Notes under the pieces: model-generated
Told to the model about the DNA's origin: nothing
What the model saw: only the letters and a program-made list of their open reading frames with translations
Database searches by the model: none
Assembly (NCBI GenBank): GCA_025667525.1
Contig: CM046878.1
Location: forward strand, 574,038,868-574,102,867
Direction: 5' to 3'
DNA from: Glebionis coronaria
Taxonomy: Eukaryota > Streptophyta > Magnoliopsida > Asterales > Asteraceae
DNA length: 64,000 bases
Program-made: the position numbers and the translations under genes
Shown here: positions 55,784 to 64,000 of the stretch, in pieces
How positions within the stretch are numbered: the first letter of the stretch is position 1
Layout of the letters: the number at the start of each line of letters is the position of its first letter

Positions 55784-57383
55784 CCAACAACCTGCTTATC
55801 AACCACCCGCCTACAATGCTCCTCCCAACCAACCCACCGCATTACACCAAGATATTGGAACCTATATGAGGACTAATGATGTGATCGTGGATAATCTCCA
55901 GCGGGAAGTGCTTAACTTGAAAGCAGACATGGTGAAACAAGGGAACGATCTGCGAGCTGATATGAGAAACACTTTGGCAAGTCAAACGAATGACTTAAGG
56001 AACATGATAGCTAGTTTCTTCCAAGGTAATCAACCCTCTTCTTCGGGTACTCTTCCGAGTAACACCGTTGTGAATCCAAGAGGGGAGATGAAAGCAATCA
56101 CCACTCGCAGTGGCAAAGGTACCCAGGAACCCGAGCTTCCTATACCTCCACCGGTGATTGTGACTAAGGAAAACGAGTCACCTGCTCCTATTCCTCATCC
56201 TTCTACTTCCCCAATTTCTCCACCTCTTACTTCTACCCCTCCTCCACCCAAGGATGTGAGTGATCCTTCGATCCCAAAGCCTTCCTCTTCTTCCGAAATA
56301 CCTTATCCATCAAGGTTGAGGAAAGAGAAGCTCAAAAGCAAGGATGATATTCAGGTTTCGAACTTTCTTAAAATGTTTAAACAATTGAATTTCAACATCT
56401 CCTTCGCTGAGGCTCTCGCTCACATGCCAAAATATGCGAAAATATTCAAAGATCTTCTTAGCGACAAGGAGAAGCTTCTTGATATTGCTAACACCCAACT
56501 TAATGAGAATTGCTCTGCAGTGCTCTTAAGGAAATTGCCAACCAAGCTTGGTGATCCGGGTCGCTTCTTAATCCCTTGTAACTTCCCGGGAGTAGAGAAT
56601 TGCATGGCCCTAGCTGATCTAGGTGCCAGTATTAATCTAATGCCTCTAAGCGTTTGGAAGCAATTATCTCTCCCTGAGCTAGTCCCCACCAAAATGACTT
56701 TGGAATTAGCTAACCGTACGGTTGCTTATCCAGTGGGGATAGCCGAAGACGTCTTTGTAGGAGTCGAAAAATTCACTTTTCTTGCCGATTTTGTCGTTGT
56801 TGACTACGATATGGACCCTCGTGTGCCATTGATTGTTGGTCGTCCATTCTTGAGGACCGGTCGCACTCTCATCGATGTCGAAGCTGGTGAGCTTATCATG
56901 AGAGTGGGTGACGATAAAATTGTCTTCAACATGGGAAAGCTTTCTAAACAGCCTTATTCTAACGAGTGTGTTAATTGTATTAACGTTCTTGATGAGGCTT
57001 GTGAAGAACACTTCAAAGATGCTTGTAAAAGTATTCCTACCTCTCTTCCCAATGTTGAGACCGTTTCCTCTATTGATTCATCACTATCTCTATTTGGAGA
57101 AAGTGATTTCCTTTGGAAAGATTTGGAAGCCACCATGGGAGATGTGAACTTAGCTAATGACGATTCTCCCACCGATTGGGATGAAGATCTTCGCCTCATT
57201 GAGAACCTGCTTAAAGAAGACAATATTTCCCCACCATCTCCCACGGTTATTGCTATCAATGCTCCGACTTTGAAAACGCCTCCCATCGAAAATCCTCCGG
57301 ATTTAGAACTTAAGGAGTTGCCGCCCCATCTCGAGTACGTGTTGAAAACAAGAAGTCGCCTGTCATCATCGCGAAGGACTTGA
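55784..57383 (+). pseudogene. Athila gag C-terminus and protease
   Basis: Resumes after the solo LTR with YQQPAYQPPAYN. A helical segment (NLQREVLNLKADMVKQG) is followed by the Athila signature GEMKAITTRSGK, a Pro-rich linker, LRKEKLKSKDD, and the aspartic protease region with the Athila-type active site ADLGASINLMPLSVW and VPLIVGRPFLRT. This part has no internal stop. A small indel near 57340 shifts the frame after LEYVLKT, ending at TGA 57381-57383, just where the reverse transcriptase should join in frame. Confidence 0.88.
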
Positions 57384-58522
57384 AAGAAGACGAAAAATCT
57401 CGCCTCATCGCCGTGCTTAAAGATCATAAGAAGGCAATTGCTTGGAAAATTTCCGATATCCGCGGAATTGATCCGAACTTTTGTACTCACAAGATTCTCA
57501 TGGAAGATGACTTTAAACCCGCAATCCAGAGCCAAAGAAGGGTTAATCCTCGTATTCATGACGTCATCAAACAAGAGGTTATCAAACTTCTTGATGTCGG
57601 CTTGATTTACCCTATTTCGGATTCGCCTTGGGTAAGTCCCATCCATTGTGTGCCCAAGAAGGGCGAAATAACCGTTTTTCCCAATGAACACAACGAGTTG
57701 ATTCCCACTCGTCTCGTTACTGGGTGGAGAGTTTGTATTGATTATCGCAAGCTTAATGATGCCACGAGAAAAGATCACTTTCCTCTTCCTTTCATGGATC
57801 AAATGCTCGAGCGTCTAGCTGGTAATGACTATTACTGCTTTTTAGACGGTTTCTCCGGGTATTTTCAAATTCCCATCGATCCCAAGGACCAAGAAAAGAC
57901 CACATTCACTTGTCCCTACGGAACATTTGCTTACAAACGCATGCCTTTTGGTTTCTGCAATGCTCCTGGGACGTTCCACAGGTGTATGATGGCTATCTTC
58001 CATGACATGGTGGAAGACACTATGGAAGTATTCATGGATGATTTCTCGGTTTATGGCGATTCTTTCTCTGCTTGCCTTGCCAATTTAGAACGAATGCTTA
58101 AGCGGTGTGAAGACACTCGCCTTGTTTTTAATTGGGAAAAATGCCATTTCATGGTAAAAGAGGGCATCGTGCTAGGACACAAGATCTCCAAAGCCGGTCT
58201 TGAAGTGGACCGTGCTAAAGTCGATGTTATTTCTAAGTTGCCTCCACCTTCAACCGTGAAGGGTGTGAGAAGTTTCCTTGGTCATACGGGCTTCTACCGT
58301 CGATTCATCAAAGATTTTTCTCAAATCGCTCGCCCGATGACCCACCTCTTGGAAAAAGATAATCTTTTTATCTTTTCCAACGAGTCTATCGAAGCCTTCA
58401 ACTTGCTTAAGGATAAGCTAACTAAGGCACCGGTCTTGGTTACCCCTAATTGGGAGCTTCCCTTTGAGTTGATGTGCGATGCTAGCGACTTTGCTATTGG
58501 AGCGGTTTGGGCCAAAGAGTGA
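57341..58522 (+). pseudogene. Athila reverse transcriptase
   Basis: Copies RNA into DNA in the virus-like particle. It reads KKSPVIIAKDLKEDEKSRL, then the RT core: WRVCIDYRKLNDATRKDHFPLPF, FLDGFSGYFQIPI, YGTFAYKRMPFGFCNAPGTF, catalytic FMDDFSVYGDSF with both Asp kept, then LGHKISKAGLEV and FLGHTGFYRRFIKDF. RNase H begins at [12 protein letters not shown], where a one-base loss near 58508 leads to a stop at 58520-58522. Otherwise intact. Confidence 0.92.
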
Positions 58523-58974
58523 ATAAACACTTCCAACCAATCCATTACGCTAGCAAGACAATGACTGGGGCTCAATTGCATTATACGACAACCGAAAAAG
58601 AGCTTTTAGCTGTTGTCTATGCTTTTGAAAAGTTCCGCCCCTATCTTGTCCTTTCCACCACAATCGTTTACACCGATCATTCCACGTTGAAGTACTTGTT
58701 AACTAAGCAAGATTCCAAACCAAGACTTCTTCATTGGGTTTTGCTACTCCAAGAATTTAAAATCGAAATTCGCGATAAAAAAGGAGCTGAAAACCTAGCC
58801 GCGGATCATCTCAGTAGACTTGAGGATCCTTACCAAGGGGAACATCCGAACAAAGAGATCAATGACTCTTTTCTCCTGGAGACCTTAATGTCTATCAACT
58901 CGACTTCTGATGAAACCCCGTGGTTTGTGGATATTGCAAACTACTTGGCGGGTGGAATTCTCGTTGACGGGTTA
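58507..58974 (+). pseudogene. Athila RNase H, truncated at the insertion of F
   Basis: In the shifted frame: [76 protein letters not shown], then the spacer to integrase ([17 protein letters not shown]). At 58975 element F begins with TGTCACACCCC and the coding sequence is lost before the integrase zinc finger. Confidence 0.9.
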
Positions 58975-59380
58975 TGTCACACCCCACTTGGCGGAATATG
59001 GGGCGCGACGTATGGATATCATCACAACAATAGCGTGTCTATAGAGATAACTAAATGATATAATATATGTCATAAAATGGTGACACAAATGTCATGACAA
59101 TATCTCAACAATGCAGGAGTCTAGGTAAATAGGTAACAGTCCTACCTCTTACCCAAGACAAACAAATAACACAAACAAACAAACATATAGGTGCCAACAG
59201 TATCACTAGATAAATGAACAAACAAAGCTAAGAAGGAACGGGGATCTCCTTCTATATACAATCCTAAGGCATCCAAGTCTAGCCACTTCTATCCTTAAGC
59301 TTAACCACATTCTCACCTGAAAAAGACACTAAAACACGTCAACATAAAGTTGGTGAGAGTCATAGGTTTAGACTCCAATG

Positions 59381-59925
59381 TGTTGGGTCTAAAATTATAT
59401 GAGTTGATGTGGCAGAAACTCAAAACGAAGAAAACATCAAGACGTTTGTCAAAGCCGCTGACACGGCTAGTTGAGACGCTGACGGAAAGTGTTGAGACGC
59501 TGACAGATGTTTACACGCTGATGGAGAATTCTATTTAGGGAATATATTGAGTATATTATTTATGATATACACAATATATAGTTTATCTAAATAGAAGATT
59601 TAGATGTTTATTTGATATTATCTCTTGTAGATTTTGTTCCTTCCACTATAAAAGGAACAAGATTCTTAGGTTTTATTCATATCATTCATTCACAATGTAA
59701 ACCTAAAGTGTGTGTCGCACTAGACGTGGGATTCAATGTATACACGTCTAGTGGTTGTTTGTTATTAATATAATGAGCAACCCATTTGTTTTAATTCTTG
59801 TTCTTTGTGCCTAAACACCTTGTTCATGATCATTATTCTTTTCCGCTATGTTATCATATGAACGATGATCAACCTAGATATAATGGTTCATAACCATTGA
59901 GTCTAACGATCAATAAGGAACCAAA
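59381..59925 (+). repeat. 5' LTR of element H
   Basis: 545 bp. Its last bases are CCAAA where the 3' LTR has CCACA, one change at the terminal CA. It carries D-motif copies with the base before TGA at 59458, 59479, 59500 and 59518 (steps 21, 21, 18). Confidence 0.92.
59646..59655 (+). promoter_or_regulatory. TATA box of element H LTR
   Basis: CTATAAAAGG, as in the LTRs of D and E; repeated in the 3' LTR near 62295. Confidence 0.55.
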
Positions 59926-59927
59926 AT

Positions 59928-59939
59928 TGGTATCAGAGC
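59928..59939 (+). other. Primer binding site of element H
   Basis: TGGTATCAGAGC two bases after the LTR; perfect tRNA-Met type. Confidence 0.92.
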
Positions 59940-60582
59940 CTAAGGCTCTTGATATCTAGGTCCGACGAGGTGTTCGTGTATGTGAAGAAAAGAAAAATTC
60001 GTATGGATTTTTCTGGACGTTTTTGTGTGCGCAGCAGTATTCAGAAGGTCATAACTTTTGATTGAACCGTTGGATCGTCACGAAATTTTATATGTGTGTT
60101 CTACATACATAGATCTAAACATCCACCGGAGGGATTGTCGATTTTTATCCCCAGGCAAAAGTTATTAAGCGTCGAAGTTGGCTGATGGTAGATTTTCAGT
60201 TTTCTGCTTTTACATAAAATCATGACCTAGGGTTTCTCAAACCCTAGATCTACCTAGAAAGCAGAATGTTATGATGTTCGTGGCTGTTAAAACGTGTGAA
60301 GATACACGATCTTAGGTTATTCACAAACCCTAATTAGGGTTTCGATAAACAAAATTCTAAACCCTAGATCGATGTTTTTGCTACTGTTGGTGACATGGTG
60401 TAACAGCAAAGTGTAAAGAAGTTTCTGTTCGTGGCCAGGAATATAAATTACTACCCAGATGAAGGCTGCTAGGGTTCTCGAAGTGCACTTGCTGATCAAG
60501 ATACAGATATGTTCATTCAGTTTATGATTCGTTGATTGGTCTGAGCGTGAACTCAGCAAGGAAAAAGATGTGGAGACCTGCG

Positions 60583-60910
60583 TTCACACGGTCTAAAAGA
60601 ATCAAGTGACGTCATGTTCAGTTGTGTTCACACGGTTTGACAGATATGATTGGTGGAAATCGTTATGTTCACACGGCCAAGAAAATGCTATATATGGTTT
60701 CTGTTCACACGATCTGCATTAAATCATGCATTCACACGAATAAAACCCTAAGTTGTTATCTAGCTTTGATCCACTACATGCTAGTCCATGGTAACATGAG
60801 GTTAAAGCTAGGTTTGATTCGCTGGTATCAATTCTGATTGGTGGAATAGTAATTGTGTTCACACGGTTACTTAAATTCTATTGGTGGAAGATATTGTGCA
60901 TTCACACGGC
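60583..60910 (+). repeat. TTCACACGG dispersed repeats in element H
   Basis: Copies at about 60583, 60627, 60668, 60704 (TTCACACGA), 60731 (TTCACACGA), 60858 and 60901, mostly 27-44 bp apart, with unrelated sequence between. Confidence 0.8.
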
Positions 60911-60945
60911 TAAGGAGAAGATTTGTTTTTAAATTGGATTTTGAA

Positions 60946-61147
60946 GCAACGTTGACAAGAGATTGAACGCAACGTTGTCAGAATATGTTTTAGACGCTGA
61001 AGAGAATGAACGCTGATAGGATTTTAGGTTGGCGCTGATGTTTGTAACTGAGGCGCTGACAAAAAGGGTTTCGACGCTGACAAAGAATAAGTCAACGCTG
61101 ATGGAGTTGACAGTGTCGTCCGATATATGTGCTTCAACGCTGATACG
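60946..61147 (+). repeat. D-motif array inside element H
   Basis: The base before TGA or its equivalent is at 60952, 60975, 60997, 61013, 61035, 61056, 61077, 61098 and 61140: steps of 23, 22, 16, 22, 21, 21, 21 and 42 bp. Confidence 0.85.
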
Positions 61148-62019
61148 TATTGTCAGATATTGGACAATACATCTGACCAAGATATTGGACAGAAGAGATA
61201 TTGGACAACACAAAGTTTGCTGCTGTTTGAGAAAATGGGTACGTTTTAAGCACACAAAAAGGAGGATTTTACACACAAAGGTACATGGAATCTCTGTTAT
61301 AATTTAGAATATCATGATGATATTTATGGCTCGGATATTTTGAAAGGAATTAATGATTTTTAAGTAAGTTAGCAACCATTCATGAAGAATTTTATTGGAT
61401 TATGTAATCGGGATAGCCTTGTGAAAGAGTTATTCGTTAGCATCTTTTACATATGAAGATATTGACTTGTCATGAAGAGGTGTTGGCTTAAGGGGAAGAA
61501 TTCTTATGGTAAGATTGATGATTGAAGAAGATTTGCGTGAGTTTGTGTTCTATCATATCTTAAAGTCATGCACTTCCAGCCACTGACTTTAAAGGTAACT
61601 TGTTCGTGCTTACATGGTTGTTGATGAAGACTTGTCATATCTAGCAACCCAATTGCTATCACTTGAAGGAGTTACATTATCGTGCTCAGTGTCTCACAAA
61701 GGATGAGGATTTTGACAAATGGATCGAGGTCTACTTATACTTTATAGCATGAGTATAAGTTCTTCATCACGTGGATAAACAAGACATGGAACATAGGTTT
61801 GGGTTATTTTACTTCTACATCAAGAATACTTTATTTATTTTTCTTCAGGATCATTACACAGAGCCTACATTTGGAGAATCTTCAAGATTGCCTACATTGT
61901 TTACTTCCCTGTTGATGTGACAAAAAGGGGAAGATATATATGCTACACTTGAGGGGAAGCAATCTGAAGATCATGTACAACTTACAAGAGATACACAAAG
62001 AGTTTTGCCGACATCAACT

Positions 62020-62029
62020 AGGGGAAGAT
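62020..62029 (+). other. Polypurine tract of element H
   Basis: AGGGGAAGAT directly before the 3' LTR start TGTTGGG at 62030. Confidence 0.8.
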
Positions 62030-62574
62030 TGTTGGGTCTAAAATTATATGAGTTGATGTGGCAGAAACTCAAAATGAAGAAAACATCAAGACGTTTGTCA
62101 AAGCCGCTGACACGGCTAGTTGAGACGCTGACGGAAAGTGTTGAGACGCTGACAGATGTTTACACGCTGATGGAGAATTCTATTTAGGGAATATATTGAG
62201 TATATTATTTATGATATACACAATATATAGTTTATCTAAATAGAAGATTTAGATGTTTATTTGATATTATCTCTTGTAGATTCTGTTCCTTCCACTATAA
62301 AAGGAACAAGAGTCTTAGGTTTTATTCATATCATTCATTCACAATGTAAACCTAAAGTGTGTGTCGCACTAGACGTGGGATTCAATGTATACACGTCTAG
62401 TGGTTGTTTGTTATTAATATAATGAGCAACCCATTTGTTTTAATTCTTGTTCTTTGTGCCTAAACACCTTGTTCATGATCATTGTTCTTTTCCGCTATGT
62501 TATCATATGAACGATGATCAACCTAGATATAATGGTTCATAACCATTGAGTCTAACGATCAATAGGGAACCACA
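62030..62574 (+). repeat. 3' LTR of element H
   Basis: 545 bp, nearly identical to the 5' LTR, followed by the target duplication CAATG. Confidence 0.93.
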
Positions 62575-62579
62575 CAATG

Positions 62580-64000
62580 ATAAAATCAGTTACAAGCTGT
62601 GAATAACAATCAACAACAAAAGAACATATGGACAATGTGTTACAAATATGCATTAACAACTATCAATCAAGATTAATCATACCAAACCAATCCAAGGCTC
62701 CTACCTTGCCAAACAACATCATGGTACCATAGATGATCACACTATGTACCTATCCCAAGGCCACTACCTTGGCAAACCACAAGGCCACTACCTTGTCAAA
62801 CCACAAGGCCACTACCTTGTCAAACCACAAGGCCACTACCTTGTCAAACCACAATAATTGAGACGGCACGTGTCCCCCGATCCAAATCATACACAATCAA
62901 GAATCACATAGCAGTTAATCACATACCGTACACACAAGTCCATCACAAACCTTAAAAAACATTCACAACATCAATTTAGAAAATAACTCAACACAGTGTC
63001 TCTTCCATCCCATCTGGAATTCAAAATCAATATTAAACATGGGACTATGAAACTCACCTGATTGAGCTTCCCCAAACATCCGCGCACTAGCAAAAAGCTA
63101 ACAACCAAAAACACATAATCAAAACATGAACCAAACACTAAAATGGCTCATCAAACTATGATGGACATCTAACCTTCTCCCATATATATACCTCATATAT
63201 GCTCTAAGAATCTCATTACACCCCCTCTATAAAGCCCTTAACTCGTTTTACTTCATAACACATCCCGTTAACATTTTATCAAAAACAGTCCCAGTTTTAG
63301 GTCTCCAAACTATAAGCCAAACACCCACCTAAGCACACCCATGATCTCTGTAAATGGAATACTTATGCCCTTACATATGTTAGATAACATCTCCCACTTG
63401 CCCTAACCTTAAAGCTACTGTTAAGGCCCCGATATATATATATATACTTTTGTCACTCCAGATTTACTGATTTTAAACTTACAAAAGGTTTGTTAGGATT
63501 AGGGGGTCTTACCCTAAACCACAACCTTAGCCCAAGTGCAGATACTTACTATAATATATAAACCATCTCTCATGTTCGTTAGAAGATCCCAATGCAATCC
63601 TAAGTACCCCAAACAACCCAAAACTTAAAAAGAAAACAGGCTGACTTCAAAACTGTTTTGACCTCCGACTGTTGTAACCTGTTTTTGACCCACTTACCTA
63701 CCTCCAATTTAGTTCTCGTTTCTTGCACTGGAAAGCCACTTCAATTAACTTTTCAGGAATACTTGGATCGCAAAATAATAGTTTGTAGAACTCCCAATAT
63801 GATCAAAACAATTGACTCAAAATTCTGCCCAGTTTTTAAAAACGGGTTTAATCAAATTAAACTAATTAATTAACCCTAACCCCACTAATTACAAACCCTA
63901 ACTTATGTAATCATTATAACCTCATTATTATAACATTAATTTACTGTTTTTTAAATTAAACCCTAACCTAATTCCATCATAAGATGATTAAAAAAAACAT
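62580..64000. other. Non-coding sequence of element F right of H
   Basis: About 1.4 kb with no gene visible; C/A-rich on the plus strand, ending in an AT-rich tract at the window edge. A 71-codon open stretch at 63658-63873 has no features of a known protein. Confidence 0.5.
62757..62852. repeat. Four 24-bp tandem repeats with CAAGG...CCTTG inverted arms
   Basis: Unit AAGGCCACTACCTTGTCAAACCAC repeated four times (one G-for-T variant in the first), preceded by a diverged copy near 62694. Each unit can fold as a CAAGG/CCTTG hairpin. Confidence 0.9.

Larger units (their letters stand above)
16538..58974 (+). mobile_element. Element C: Athila-type Ty3/gypsy element, interrupted and partly duplicated
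   Basis: The element starts with a 1.75 kb LTR, then a primer site, gag (18503-19756), a second copy of the middle of gag (42369-42468 and 54731-55251), gag C-terminus plus protease, reverse transcriptase and RNase H, ending abruptly at 58974 where element F starts. Integrase, the usual Athila third ORF region and the 3' LTR are not in the window. Inserts D (with E), G, a solo D LTR and F break it. Coding remnants are well preserved, with only a few frameshifts. Confidence 0.88.
59940..62028 (+). other. Non-coding internal region of element H
   Basis: No ORF above about 115 codons, and none resembles a retroelement protein. The first part (59990-60200) looks like a conserved copia leader. 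Then come seven TTCACACGG-type repeats (60583-60910), the D-motif cluster (60950-61147), and an unassigned stretch with several AGGGGAAG words (61490, 61930, 61953, 62021) that look like polypurine-tract-like strings. Confidence 0.75.
59381..62574 (+). mobile_element. Element H: short non-autonomous copia-type element sharing the D motif
   Basis: Two 545-bp LTRs (TGTTGGGTCT...GAACCACA), nearly identical, flanked by CAATG at 59376-59380 and 62575-62579. It has a perfect tRNA-Met primer site and a polypurine tract but only 2.1 kb of internal DNA without gag or pol. It must depend on proteins supplied in trans. Its LTR and internal region carry phased D-motif copies, linking it functionally or by descent to D. 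Confidence 0.93.
58975..64000. mobile_element. Element F: incomplete LTR element (probably gypsy), right end outside window
   Basis: It starts TGTCACACCCCACTTGG, a typical gypsy LTR terminus, exactly where Athila coding sequence stops. Excluding H (59381-62574) about 1.8 kb is visible, all non-coding, so this is probably a long LTR. Orientation cannot be fixed from one end; the TATA-like ATATATATGGG on the minus strand near 63180 and the general texture make minus slightly more likely. No coding sequence, primer site or second LTR is seen. Confidence 0.55.

Noticed and set aside
56954..57802. Minus-strand ORF of 282 codons opposite Athila protease and RT
   Set aside because: Shadow of the real plus-strand coding sequence; no domain of its own.
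62757..62852. Possible CRISPR repeats
   Set aside because: Units are directly adjacent with no spacers; an ordinary minisatellite.

Overview
This window is plant nuclear DNA made almost entirely of nested LTR retrotransposons. I see no convincing host gene. The proteins (copia gag-pol with tRNA-Met-type primer sites, Athila-type gypsy, a chromovirus-like gypsy) are those of a dicot. From memory, several of them, notably the gag-like protein of element A and the extra 3' ORF of elements D and E, look like repeat proteins common in daisy-family (Asteraceae) genomes; this assignment is inference.

Layout. (0) Fragments of a minus-strand copia element lie at 1-400 and about 10207-12610. They are split by a probable mitochondrial DNA insert (401-502 plus 9393-10206, with half of a tRNA-Tyr-like gene). 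That insert was hit by (A), a complete minus-strand copia-type element lacking pol at 503-9392 (target duplication AACAG). An unassigned LTR-like stretch (12611-13661) precedes (B), a relative of A at 13662-16537, which is cut by (C), an Athila-type gypsy element starting at 16538 (1.75 kb LTR). The gag of C holds (D), a copia element at 19757-42369 (GTTTA), which itself holds (E), a closely related copia element at 24696-35632 (TCAGG). After D, part of the Athila gag appears a second time. It is interrupted by (G), a gypsy element with 3.4 kb LTRs at 42469-54730 (TCCAA), and by a solo D LTR at 55252-55778 (GTTTA again). Athila protease, reverse transcriptase and RNase H follow, up to 58974, where (F), an incomplete long-LTR element, begins and runs off the window. 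F contains (H), a 3.2 kb non-autonomous element at 59381-62574 (CAATG).

Most unusual observation. D carries a short motif, (A/G)CG(C/T)TGA(C/T)A, many times: in its LTR, in gag, in the integrase-RT linker, in untranslated DNA and in its 3' ORF, very often exactly 21 bp apart (two DNA turns), otherwise mostly 15 or 18 bp. Its sister E has a different motif, CCCCTGC(T/C), in the corresponding places, including one site where the flanking sequence is conserved and only the motif differs. The coding-free element H shares D's motif and spacing. This looks like an element-specific set of phased binding or recognition sites that changes identity between related families and is shared with a non-autonomous follower. 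Athila has its own 25-bp-phased ATTCCGAT array in its LTR. The extra 3' ORF of D and E is a possible but unproven partner.

No element looks fully coding-competent. E comes closest: its pol frame is unbroken over 3.6 kb apart from five nonsense codons.
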